Positions 10,701 to 17,201 of a stretch of DNA of 44,157 bases are shown here, piece by piece. The stretch comes from Crocinitomicaceae bacterium (GTDB taxonomy: Bacteria; Bacteroidota; Bacteroidia; Flavobacteriales_D; Crocinitomicaceae), in the NCBI GenBank assembly GCA_024639405.1, contig JAHEIL010000052.1, forward strand, positions 1 through 44,157, given 5' to 3'. How positions within the stretch are numbered: the first letter of the stretch is position 1; every line of letters begins with the position of its first letter. The notes under the pieces are model-generated. The model did no database searches. It was not told the DNA's origin and saw nothing but the letters and a program-made list of their open reading frames with translations. Both the position numbers and the translations under genes were made by a program.

Positions 10701-11665
10701 CCATTAAATGCATTCAAAGTACCATTTGGTAAAACAGTTAAATCACCATTTACATTGAATTGAGTTGGAGTAGTTCCATAAGCAAGCGTACCTTCAACAG
10801 TCAAATTATTTATTGCTTGAGAAGCTGCATCAATTGTCACAATTGTACCACCAGAGATTATAGCATTATCTGCAGGTGAAGGAACTGCGTTAGCATCCCA
10901 TGTTGTAGCGCTTCCCCAGTTACCTGTCGCGATAGAAACAAAATTTCCAGGAACACTAGAAACAACATTAATGTTATCAACAGCAGCTGGAGGATTTGCG
11001 ATAGTAGAACCATCAGACTTCCATTGGAAAACCAATCTATACGATTGACCTGGTACAACAGCAGTTGAAATAGACTCAACATTCCATGCCGTTGTGTTTA
11101 ATTTATACATACCACTAATAGCACCTGGCCCACTAATTTGGTTACCAGCAGGGTTAGTTGCTGAAGAAATAGGAGTAACTGTTGTTGGAATTAAATATAC
11201 TTTTAAATTATCCCAATCAGACGTTGTAGTTCCTTCACCGGAAACTTTCCAATTGAAAGAAACTGTAAGTTTAGCCTCACCTGCTGGAATAGTGATATCT
11301 CTATATAAGTGATTAAAAACACTTAATTGAGAATAACTCCATGTAGTTCCATTATCAGCTGAAACAAAAGCACTTCTTATTCCATTTGAAACACCTGGTG
11401 TTGTAAGTGATCCAACCTGCCATGTGTCAGTTGATGGATTTACAACAGTCCAACCATTTGCAGCAAATGTTGTTCCAAGCTCAAAACCTCCGCCCTGTGT
11501 TCCATTCACAAGTGTTGTTTGAGCAAAAGAGTTAAAAGAAAAAACAGAGAAAACAAGTACAGCAATAACTGACAAGCTTCCAATCACGTTTAAACTCTTA
11601 CTCTTCAGCATTGAGATAGGCCTAAACCATTTCTCAAAATTACTTAGTAGTAACTTGTTTTTCAT
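4784..11665 (-). CDS. Giant T9SS-sorted adhesin-like protein with Ig-like repeats
   Basis: This 2293-residue secreted protein has a long N-terminal export signal (hydrophobic core about residues 26-47, ending FSFNSFAQ). A jelly-roll-like region follows at about 50-240. Two G8/filament-like entries with a W..A..W signature lie near 245-290 and 600-650, with Thr/Asn/Gly-rich beta repeats between and after them. From about 1790 to 2190 there are five tandem Ig/PKD-like modules of 75-85 residues, each with a Cys pair and a motif like GCVNTDTVTVN. A T9SS type A sorting domain (FPNPTTGNVNITMS ... YLVKVSNETGSKVFRVVKQ) covers about 2215-2293. Likely role is surface adhesion or biofilm; no enzyme motif is seen. 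It has its own promoter (11693-11721) and terminator (4702-4737). An alternative start at residue 19 (11611) would give a shorter signal peptide. Confidence 0.85.
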   Translation of the reverse strand: MKNKLLLSNFEKWFRPISMLKSKSLNVIGSLSVIAVLVFSVFSFNSFAQTTLVNGTQGGGFELGTTFAANGWTVVNPSTDTWQVGSLTTPGVSNGIRSAFVSADNGTTWSYSQLSVFNHLYRDITIPAGEAKLTVSFNWKVSGEGTTTSDWDNLKVYLIPTTVTPISSATNPAGNQISGPGAISGMYKLNTTAWNVESISTAVVPGQSYRLVFQWKSDGSTIANPPAAVDNINVVSSVPGNFVSIATGNWGSATTWDANAVPSPADNAIISGGTIVTIDAASQAINNLTVEGTLAYGTTPTQFNVNGDLTVLPNGTLNAFNGTTGKTLVVSKNILNDGIINISVGTTTAGNLTLNGSAAQTVSGAGTFTSNFIRNLTFSNTSTATPNITWSFNNIAIAYNLNLTGARINLGTNKMIFGNLAAGGTLTAPVGTGFLPGGRFSRWWTNAATGTAVTAGTNPTNSTSRYPLISPTGQDRSVYLTRTNATGAVAGELSVVYQHDNTLTSGLSIPDGAYNITDRYNSNWSVSNEGTPVSASSYTVVVIANDAYYATNGNSRIMNQNGPLAGVHQNGTATPGVQRITIPQADLLAAPLYIGINSADIPFASISNGDWNTASIWNKGTVPTCTDFVTIGNGTVVNVNTAGIVSSNLTIATTGTLNVTSGDLTVGCTNNNSILANNGTLTVSGGTLNINGQLISNAGSTFNHSAGNINVDGNNNADPLTSVPSGASIVQMSTNLLNWTGGTLTIVDPHANSTASNSFAFTAGSGLNVNVTGAHTLKFGNGLSTQAGGNATNGFRINTWVSSARITFANLTIDALAGTNRQVTSTYSFGVNGTLLITPTSHFAPLSSTVYAAGNIENNGKMTTTTTLILANYLSGVESPTTVAQSVGGSGLFENNATTSTASLTGLTVNNTNTLGVTIAAPISISGTLTFTNGIINTTAANVFRVGTATAGGTISGMSTTRFVKGPIQRTIASGNTSFVLFPVGKSSYAPISVKPATTAVTVMSGEVFDSNTGTANGSIFGLASNRRWEAPIVSGTATSVHVLLADTNLVSTHIPVQAPTAAGEYTNSFGSTSTYAAGPPKTIESVLGATAYTGFVSYATSNVCSGTPAVGASTATATSICLGSPVTLGIQTIPVGTGVTYQWQSSTDGITYTNIATATNFSYTNTPTSALYYRNQVTCTNSSLTSISTPIQVVFNNNVVTTTPGTKCGPGTATIGATGSTGTTIAWYTTATGGASIGSGTTFTTPVINSDTSFFAAAQTASPALVTLGAGATASSTAGQSLLPGFWGGAKTQYIIRATELTAAGINAGPITSIGFEPTTSGTTYQGFTVQIGASVANTAPTTTFLSGLSTVYLGTAANNGFTPVANAVNTLAFGTGTGTSASYNWDGVSNIVVSISWSLVPGAATSTATTMKVDNVGFASTAYRQRDNLTPAAMLAETAVNTTTTFRPRFTINGTGICSSPRVAVPITFTAAPALTLSGSTASICEGSSTSTVTLTSNVADFSTYTWSPVTGVTGNATTGWTFNPTTTTTYTLTSQSALNCQNTKSYVVNVTNVPAPAALSGVSVCAGSTSQTINSNGIQLVQTPIVVPFNVTAQPTEVNAAPGNVFATATMPTLPAGAVITSATLSVPSITANGFSWQADVNLGLSGALVNNAGAGVGASNGAGTFNYTRTFTPTVGSGSTVNILYWDAYDDVAAGADATFTLGTGAATLTINYTVPSGISWWSAASGGTQLGNTNSINAIGTSVLASPATAGTYTFYAQTETGTCGSFVRTPLVVTVNALPTPTITASNPILCSGSSVLLVSSIANGNVWSSSATATNDTLSVSTAGSFTVTVTNSNGCVGTSAPYVTTITALPVVSAGNDQTVCATSNVTLVGSGAPTLTWNNGVVNNTSFVPTATTNYIVTGTAANGCVNTDTVTVNVNALPTPVISGDLVICSNESTVLVSSAQTGNVWSTTATNDSITLNTAGIYTVTQTDANGCVGVSAPVTLVVNALPNVNAGSDFTVCDNTTTVLTGSGASTYVWNNNVTNNVAFLVTETATYTVTGTDANGCVNTDSITVTANPLPLVDAGNNIEQCGDQTVTLTATGATAFAWSGNIVNGTSFDAPFGTSVYIVTGVDALGCSNTDAVTVTIYATPTATINAIDAVTLQATPAGASYQWINCATNQAIVGAVSPIYVATVNGSYAVIVTGNGGCSDTSACFNVTTVGLDKTELDATISLFPNPTTGNVNITMSNDVEVNVTVFDAQGKVVSTLENAQNGSIIGLQDVENGTYLVKVSNETGSKVFRVVKQ

Positions 11666-11692
11666 AAGTATTTAATTTAAAATTAGTTTGAG

Positions 11693-11721
11693 CAAATGTA
11701 ATATTTATTTTATAATAACAA
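11693..11721 (-). promoter_or_regulatory. Promoter of the giant adhesin gene
   Basis: On the minus strand, TTG (11719-11721) is followed 18 nt later by TACATTTG (11693-11700), an exact Bacteroidota -33/-7 pair. The expected start of transcription is near 11686, about 20 nt upstream of the ATG at 11665. The rest of 11722-11940 is AT-rich with no gene seen. Confidence 0.75.
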
Positions 11722-11920
11722 TTAAATGTTAATAAAATATGGGCTAAAGTTTAAAAAAAATAAAAACAATGCATTCCTATTATTTACTTTAGCTTTGAAT
11801 TGAACAAAATATTATTCGTGTTTAGATGATTGAAATAAAATTTAGATTTTATAATTTTATTCTATCAGAACGTTTATTAATCCCAAATTGATTCTTTGAG
11901 ATTCTATCTAGAGAAAGAAA

Positions 11921-11953
11921 TTGAAAAGTCATTTTTTTTTAGATCTAAATTTG
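11921..11953 (+). promoter_or_regulatory. Promoter of the TonB-C protein
   Basis: TTG (11921-11923) and TAAATTTG (11946-11953) are separated by 22 nt. The -7 box is exact and the spacing is slightly long. The ATG follows at 12014. Confidence 0.55.
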
Positions 11954-12013
11954 CGTTTTCGATTAATAACAACTTTTACTACTTTTAATAAAGCAAATTA
12001 TAAATTATAAGCA

Positions 12014-12892
12014 ATGCAAATTGATATCAAACAACCCTGCTCAGCTAATTGGGAAACCATGAAAATTGTAGTCAATTCAAGATATTGTGATAAATGTCAC
12101 AAAAAAGTTATTGATTTTACTAACATGGATCGATTGGCAATCATTTCCTATTTAATTGAACATTCTGATAAAAGCGTTTGTGGTCGAATTAACCCGCAAT
12201 TTGTTGATGTGCGTATGAGCGATTTACCATTTATCGTTGAATCACTTAGAAAAAAATCTAACAACGCTTCTTTTGGGATTTTAGCTGCTTTGTGTTTGAG
12301 TTTAGTGGCCTGTCAAGAGACCAACTCACCTCATCCTAATCAACACAAACAAGAAATAACAAAGTATGAAACATCTTCAACATCCAATATAAAACCATCT
12401 CAGAAAAAGACTGATTCAACAAAAAAGCAAAAACAACAAATAATAAGTATTGTTCCTGAAATAATGGGCGAAATCGCTGTATTACCAGTTCCAGAACCCA
12501 TTGACCCTATGCAATATCTTGAAGCACCACCAATTGATCTTCCAATTATTGAAACCAAACAACCAACAGATAGTATTTATCAATTTCCAACAAAATCACC
12601 TGAATTTCCAGGAGGTATGGATGAGATGTTTAAATTTATTCAAAATAACATTGTTTACCCTGATTACGAGAAGGAAAATGGCATTGAAGGAACGGTTTAT
12701 CTTGAATTTATTGTTCGCAAAACGGGAGATATTGATAACATTAAACTATTGAGAGGAATCAAAAATGGCCCAAATTACGAGAAAGAAGCAATTCGATTAG
12801 TAAAAAAAATGCCGAAGTGGAATCCAGGATCGATGGAAGGAATTCAAGTTTCAACATTGATGCGAATACCAATAAAATTTAAATTAGATTAA
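12014..12892 (+). CDS. TonB C-terminal domain protein with N-terminal Cys motif
   Basis: In this 292-residue protein the N-terminus carries C9, C25xxC28 and C56 with the conserved frame YCDKCHKKVIDFT ... VCGR, a Cys motif found ahead of membrane anchors in many Bacteroidota proteins and probably metal-binding or redox. A single transmembrane segment lies at about 86-100, followed by a Lys/Pro/Gln-rich linker (105-185). A TonB C-terminal domain covers about 190-292 (FPGGMDEMFKFIQNNIVYP ... GTVYLEFIVRKTGDI ... W.P). The topology implies a cytoplasmic Cys domain and a periplasmic TonB-like domain. It may contact outer-membrane receptors or act as an envelope sensor. ExbB/ExbD genes are not adjacent, so it is not a standard TonB operon. 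Confidence 0.75.
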   Translation: MQIDIKQPCSANWETMKIVVNSRYCDKCHKKVIDFTNMDRLAIISYLIEHSDKSVCGRINPQFVDVRMSDLPFIVESLRKKSNNASFGILAALCLSLVACQETNSPHPNQHKQEITKYETSSTSNIKPSQKKTDSTKKQKQQIISIVPEIMGEIAVLPVPEPIDPMQYLEAPPIDLPIIETKQPTDSIYQFPTKSPEFPGGMDEMFKFIQNNIVYPDYEKENGIEGTVYLEFIVRKTGDIDNIKLLRGIKNGPNYEKEAIRLVKKMPKWNPGSMEGIQVSTLMRIPIKFKLD

Positions 12893-12926
12893 GTATAAAT
12901 TAGCACGTTATTGATTGTTTAGTTTC

Positions 12927-12955
12927 TTGATTTTCAAATTGTTTTTTTACATTTG
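12927..12955 (+). promoter_or_regulatory. Promoter of the DUF2271 gene
   Basis: TTG (12927-12929), an 18-nt spacer, then TACATTTG (12948-12955). Because the start of transcription must be near 12962, an in-frame TTG at 12953 lies inside the promoter, so the start codon is the ATG at 12974. Confidence 0.8.
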
Positions 12956-12973
12956 TGTAACAAAATTAAAACT

Positions 12974-13768
12974 ATGAAATTACTATTTACTTCATTTATT
13001 GCTTTAGTATTCGTTTCAAGCAGTGTTGTTGCTCAAACTGCTGGTAATTTAAGCTTTACATTTACTCCAACATCTCATACAGGCTATCAAGGAACAAAAA
13101 ATGTTTTAGCTGTATGGATACAATCAAGTACAGGTGCATTTGTGAAAACTAAATTACGTTATGCTGGAAATTCAACTAAAGACCATTTACCTACATGGGC
13201 TGTAAATGCAGGTGGTTCAGCAAACAATTGTCTTTCTACTTCATGTAATACTGTAGGCGCTACAACTGGTGCAACATTAGCAAGTTTTACTACCAAAACT
13301 ATTTCTTGGGATGGAACGGATAAAAATGGTGTTTTAGTTGCAGATGGAGTTTACAAAGTAACCATTCAAGAATGTTGGAACCATGGTTCAGCTTACACTA
13401 CTACAGTTTCTTATACCTTTACAAAAGGTCCTAATCAAGATATCCAAACGCCAGCAAATGATGCAAACTTTACAAATGTAGCATTAGCATGGAATCCTTC
13501 AGGAGCTGGAGTGGAAGAAGATCCAACAATTTTACAAGCGAAAATTTTCCCAAATCCTAGTACTTCAGGTATCTTCACCATTAATAGTGAAAATGCGACA
13601 CAATTAGAAGTTTACAACTTGAAAGGTGAACAGGTATTAATTGATACATTTGATCAATTTTCAGGTTCAAAAACGATCGACTTGAGCGCTCAACCAATTG
13701 GAACATACTTTGTATATGTAACAGATGGCAAACGTACTAGCAAACATAAAATTGAAGTAATCAAATAA
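12974..13768 (+). CDS. DUF2271 protein with T9SS sorting domain
   Basis: The start at 12974 gives 264 residues with a signal peptide (MKLLFTSFIALVFVSSSVVAQ). Residues about 25-160 match DUF2271: NVLAVWIQSSTGAFVKT, LPTWAVN, GATTGAT, then ISWDGTDKNGVLVADGVYKV. A C-terminal T9SS domain follows (IFPNPSTSGIFTINS ... GTYFVYVTDGKRTSKHKIEVIK). DUF2271 genes commonly sit beside ApbE and heme/iron receptor genes, and here apbE and a FecA-like receptor follow directly. Fusion to a T9SS signal implies surface location or release, whereas many DUF2271 proteins are periplasmic. Its biochemical role is unknown; a part in iron or flavin-dependent envelope redox chemistry is inferred from the neighbours. Confidence 0.85.
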   Translation: MKLLFTSFIALVFVSSSVVAQTAGNLSFTFTPTSHTGYQGTKNVLAVWIQSSTGAFVKTKLRYAGNSTKDHLPTWAVNAGGSANNCLSTSCNTVGATTGATLASFTTKTISWDGTDKNGVLVADGVYKVTIQECWNHGSAYTTTVSYTFTKGPNQDIQTPANDANFTNVALAWNPSGAGVEEDPTILQAKIFPNPSTSGIFTINSENATQLEVYNLKGEQVLIDTFDQFSGSKTIDLSAQPIGTYFVYVTDGKRTSKHKIEVIK

Positions 13769-13788
13769 TTCATTTTTGATAGTATTAG

Positions 13789-13817
13789 AAAGGTTGTTCG
13801 TTTGACAGCCTTTTTTT
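13789..13817 (+). terminator. Terminator between DUF2271 gene and apbE
   Basis: AAAGGTTGTT (13789-13798) pairs with GACAGCCTTT (13804-13813), with two wobble pairs and a 5-nt loop, followed by a T-run to 13817. It overlaps the last codons of the convergent apbE gene. Confidence 0.85.
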
Positions 13818-14817
13818 ATGCCATTTTTCTAAGTTTTGACTTAAATCCTTTTGTTACAAAAGTTTTAAAACCACCTTTTCGTGTTGAATAAATTAACATT
13901 GCTTGATAATTATCATGATTTTTTAAAAATCGTTTGGCCTTTTTCAAACCGAGCACTAATAAACCTGTTGCAGTTGCATCTGCTGTAATACAATCAGTTG
14001 TTATTAAAGTAATGCTTAACAAGTTGTTTTTAGTTGGAGCACCCGTTTTAGGATCGATGTGATGCGCCAATTTTTCACCCGATTTTTCAATGTATTTGCG
14101 GTAATTTCCAGATGTTGCAACTGCTTCATTCTGAACAGCGATTACTTGAAAAATGGGATTGTTTGCTGTTGCATTATAAGTCGGTTTTTCAATTCCTACC
14201 AACCATTCTCGATTCGCATCCATCCTTCCATTTGCACGCACCTCTCCACCTATTTCAACAATGAAATGGATGCACTTTTTAGTTTGTAGAAATTGAGCAA
14301 TAACATCTACTGAATATCCTTGTGCAAAAGCATTAAAATCCAAACTCACGCGAGGATCATCCTTTACAATCTTTCCATTTAATAGTTGAATTTTCTCAAA
14401 ACCAACAAATTGTAAAATACTATCTAGTTTTTGTTGTTCAATTACTGCTTTTTTTTGAGGACCAAAACCCCATGCATTTACCAACGGAAAAACAGTTGGA
14501 TCGAATGCGCCATTGGTTAATTTCCAAATATCTTTTGCGCGATTAAAACACGTAAGAAATGTTTCGTCAAGTAAAACTGTTGTATCATTCGCATTTACTT
14601 TTGAAATAATCGAGGTTGAAACATAGGTAGAAACTGATTGATCAAAGGCTTCTAAAATAGCTTCTATTTCTTCAGAATAATTACGATTAAGTGAATCGTA
14701 ATAAGTTATGTGATAAGTTGTTCCTTGGGCTTCACCTTCTACAATGTGTTTAAACGTTTGACCAAAAGAAGCCGAAACAAAAAACATCAAAACAATAAGC
14801 AATCGACTTTTTTTCAT
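13816..14817 (-). CDS. apbE: FAD:protein FMN transferase
   Basis: I choose the ATG at 14817 (333 residues) because it begins a signal peptide (MKKSRLLIVLMFFVSASFGQ) and sits about 18 nt below a -7 box. The longer ORF to 14964 would run through that promoter. ApbE motifs in order are AQGTTYHI (30-37), GAFDPTV (103-109), DFNAFAQGY (160-168), VEIGGEV (187-193), ATSGNYR (234-240), HHIDPKTGAP (252-261) and DCITADATAT (275-284, Mg2+/FAD site). The enzyme attaches FMN to Thr of extracytoplasmic flavoproteins. With the FecA-like receptor across the Fur-like palindrome and the DUF2271 gene alongside, it probably belongs to iron acquisition by reductive release. The target flavoprotein is not in the window. 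Confidence 0.93.
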   Translation of the reverse strand: MKKSRLLIVLMFFVSASFGQTFKHIVEGEAQGTTYHITYYDSLNRNYSEEIEAILEAFDQSVSTYVSTSIISKVNANDTTVLLDETFLTCFNRAKDIWKLTNGAFDPTVFPLVNAWGFGPQKKAVIEQQKLDSILQFVGFEKIQLLNGKIVKDDPRVSLDFNAFAQGYSVDVIAQFLQTKKCIHFIVEIGGEVRANGRMDANREWLVGIEKPTYNATANNPIFQVIAVQNEAVATSGNYRKYIEKSGEKLAHHIDPKTGAPTKNNLLSITLITTDCITADATATGLLVLGLKKAKRFLKNHDNYQAMLIYSTRKGGFKTFVTKGFKSKLRKMA

Positions 14818-14834
14818 ATCTAATTTAGTTCCTT

Positions 14835-14842
14835 CAAATTTA
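14835..14842 (-). promoter_or_regulatory. apbE promoter -7 box
   Basis: On the minus strand the box reads TAAATTTG, an exact TAnnTTTG match. The -33 position (about 14861-14866) has no TTG and falls on the edge of the palindrome at 14864-14880. Confidence 0.6.
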
Positions 14843-14863
14843 AAACAATTCATTCGTTTTTTA

Positions 14864-14880
14864 TTTAGAATGATTCTAAA
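14864..14880. promoter_or_regulatory. Fur-like 7-1-7 operator
   Basis: TTTAGAATGATTCTAAA is a perfect palindrome around G14872. Its core TTAGAAT-G-ATTCTAA has the 7-1-7 layout of Fur-family boxes. It overlaps the -33 region of apbE and lies 17 bp upstream of the -33 TTG of the TonB receptor gene, so one bound dimer could repress both. Regulation by iron is inference. Confidence 0.65.
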
Positions 14881-14897
14881 ATACCTTTTTTGCGGTA

Positions 14898-14928
14898 TTG
14901 TTAAAAGTATACTGCTGCCGTAATTTTG
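14898..14928 (+). promoter_or_regulatory. TonB-dependent receptor promoter
   Basis: TTG (14898-14900), a 20-nt spacer, then TAATTTTG (14921-14928). The ATG is at 14946. Confidence 0.7.
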
Positions 14929-14945
14929 TCGAAAAATTATAAGAG

Positions 14946-17201
14946 ATGAAATTAATCGTAACACTAGCAGTTTTAATTTGCTTCAACGGAATAACAATTA
15001 GTCAAACAACTGACAACAATCAAAAAAAGCAACAAGATTCATTAGCTGAAATTTCGAAAGAACTGCCTGAAATCACCATAAAGCACACGACACTAATTGG
15101 AAACGAACAAGGATTAAATGCGATGCCTGGTTCAGCGTATTATTTATCTACGAAAGAATTACAAAAACACAATTACACTGATATTAATCGCGTTTTAAAA
15201 AGTATTCCAGGTGTTAATATTCAAGAAGAAGATGGTTTTGGTCTTCGTCCTAATATTGGGTTAAGAGGTGCTGGTGTTGAACGCTCTTCTAAAATCACGT
15301 TAATGGAAGATGGTATTTTAGTTGCTCCTGCTCCATATTCTGCCTCTGCAGCATATTATTTTCCGTCAGTTGGACGTATGCAAGCAGTTGAAATTATGAA
15401 AGGAAGTGCGCAAATAAAATATGGCCCTTACACTACAGGTGGAGCCATCAATTTAATTTCTACGCAACTTCCATTAAAATTTAATACTAAAATTTCAGCA
15501 ATTGGCGGAAGCTTTGCAGGAAGAAACTTACATGCTTATTTAGGAAATAATCACGGTCAAATTGCTTATTCGATTGAAGCATTACATTATGGGTCTGATG
15601 GTTTTAAACACTTAGAAAATGGAACAAAAACAGGTTTTGACAAATCTGACTATATTGCTAAAATTCGTTTTTCAACCAAAAGAACTGCACGTATTCAGCA
15701 AGCCCTAACATTCAAAGCTGGTATCAACAATGAAATTTCAAACGATACATACTTAGGTTTAACACTCAATGATTTTAACGTGGATCCATTCTTACGTTAT
15801 GCAGGTTCTCAAAAAGATGTGATGAAAGTGGAACAATCTCAAATCAATGCAACTCATACAATTATTCCTGCAAAATGGATAAACATTACAACTGTTGTAT
15901 ACCGCAATGATTTTAAAAGAAATTGGTACAAATTAGATGCTGTAAAAGACAGTAGTGGTGTTAAAAAAGGCATTGCAGATATCTTGAAAAACCCAACACA
16001 ATATGCCAATCAATTAGCGATAATAAAAGGTCAATCAAGTCCCAATTCAGATGCATTGTATGTAAAAGGCAATAACCGAAGCTATTTTGGCCAAGGTGTT
16101 CAAACTACAATTAGTATGAATTTCAAAACAGGAAGAATCAAACACGATTTAGACTTAGGCATTCGTTTTCACCAAGATGGTTTTGACCGTTTTCAAAATG
16201 AAGACATCTTCAAAATGTTAAATGGTACAATGCTACAAACAACTGCAGGTGAACTTGGTAGAGAAAGCAACCGCACTGGTTTCGCACAAGCTTTAGCGAG
16301 CTATTTACAATACAAAACGAGTTATAAAAAATTCAATTTAACAGCTGGTTTAAGAAACGAATTAATCGCAATGGAAGAAAAAGATTATGGTAAAAATGAC
16401 CCTACTCGACTTGGCACCAATTTAGTTCAATCAAAAAACGAAGTTGCTGTATGGATTCCTGGAATTTCTATTGACTATGTTTACTCAACAAGATTTACAG
16501 CATTTGCAGGAGTTCACAAAGGATTTTCACCTCCATCAGCTAAAACATCTTCTAAAGCAGAAGAAAGCATCAACTACGAAGCTGGAATTAAATTCAATCA
16601 AACGTATTTTCAATGTCAATTAGTAGGTTTTTACAATGCATACAGCAATTTGTTAGGCTCTGATTTAGCTGCAAGCGGTGGACTTGGAACGGGAGATTTA
16701 TTCAATGGCGGAAAATCATATTCTAGCGGAATTGAATGGTATAGCTCATTGAACATTGCACAACCTCTTCGTTTACCGTTCAAATTACCTATCACTGTAG
16801 CCTACACTTTTACAGACGCACGTTTCTTAAGTGATTTCAGTAGTACATTTGAAGATTGGGGTACGGTTAAAAGTGGTGACCAATTGCCTTATCTAGCACA
16901 ACATCAACTCAACATTGGATTGGCATTTGAATACAAAAAATGGCAAATAAATACTGGGATGAAATACACAAGTGAAATGCGCGCAACAGCTGGAACTGGA
17001 TCAGCAACAGGAATTGATCGCATACCTGAAATACTTGTTTTAGACGCAAGTATCAGTTATCAAGTTTCAACATCAATTAACTTGTTCACAAGTGTTACCA
17101 ACATAACAAATGAAACGTACATTGTTGCTGCTCGTCCTTCTGGTGTTCGACCTGGAATGCCAAGAGCGATACAAATTGGTTTACGTGCTACTATTTTTTA
17201 A
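14946..17201 (+). CDS. FecA-like TonB-dependent outer-membrane receptor
   Basis: This 751-residue protein has a signal peptide (MKLIVTLAVLICFNGITISQ). A likely TonB box lies near 41-47 (ELPEITIKHTT) and a plug domain at about 55-165 (RVLKSIPGVNIQEEDGFGLRPNIGLRG ... ILVAPAPYSASAAYYFP ... VEIMKGSAQIKYGPYTTGGAINL). A 22-strand barrel follows, ending NETYIVAARPSGVRPGMPRAIQIGLRATIF. The RPSGVRPGMPR end and the plug sequence resemble FecA, the ferric citrate receptor. There is no N-terminal signalling domain and no carboxypeptidase-like domain, so it should not drive a FecR/sigma cascade. It imports an iron chelate with energy from TonB. The Fur-like operator upstream and the divergent apbE fit iron control. 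The exact ligand is uncertain. Confidence 0.88.
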   Translation: MKLIVTLAVLICFNGITISQTTDNNQKKQQDSLAEISKELPEITIKHTTLIGNEQGLNAMPGSAYYLSTKELQKHNYTDINRVLKSIPGVNIQEEDGFGLRPNIGLRGAGVERSSKITLMEDGILVAPAPYSASAAYYFPSVGRMQAVEIMKGSAQIKYGPYTTGGAINLISTQLPLKFNTKISAIGGSFAGRNLHAYLGNNHGQIAYSIEALHYGSDGFKHLENGTKTGFDKSDYIAKIRFSTKRTARIQQALTFKAGINNEISNDTYLGLTLNDFNVDPFLRYAGSQKDVMKVEQSQINATHTIIPAKWINITTVVYRNDFKRNWYKLDAVKDSSGVKKGIADILKNPTQYANQLAIIKGQSSPNSDALYVKGNNRSYFGQGVQTTISMNFKTGRIKHDLDLGIRFHQDGFDRFQNEDIFKMLNGTMLQTTAGELGRESNRTGFAQALASYLQYKTSYKKFNLTAGLRNELIAMEEKDYGKNDPTRLGTNLVQSKNEVAVWIPGISIDYVYSTRFTAFAGVHKGFSPPSAKTSSKAEESINYEAGIKFNQTYFQCQLVGFYNAYSNLLGSDLAASGGLGTGDLFNGGKSYSSGIEWYSSLNIAQPLRLPFKLPITVAYTFTDARFLSDFSSTFEDWGTVKSGDQLPYLAQHQLNIGLAFEYKKWQINTGMKYTSEMRATAGTGSATGIDRIPEILVLDASISYQVSTSINLFTSVTNITNETYIVAARPSGVRPGMPRAIQIGLRATIF

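Noticed and set aside
4872-11312. Several plus-strand and minus-strand ORFs of 70-110 residues inside the giant adhesin gene
   Set aside because: Shadow frames of a low-complexity Thr/Val/Ala-rich gene; no starts with promoters and no family resemblance.
12501-12752. 83-residue ORF inside the TonB-C gene
   Set aside because: Out-of-frame shadow with no recognisable features.
14818-14964. N-terminal extension of apbE to 14964
   Set aside because: It would cover the -7 box, the Fur-like palindrome and the start of the divergent receptor gene, and would put 49 residues before the signal peptide.
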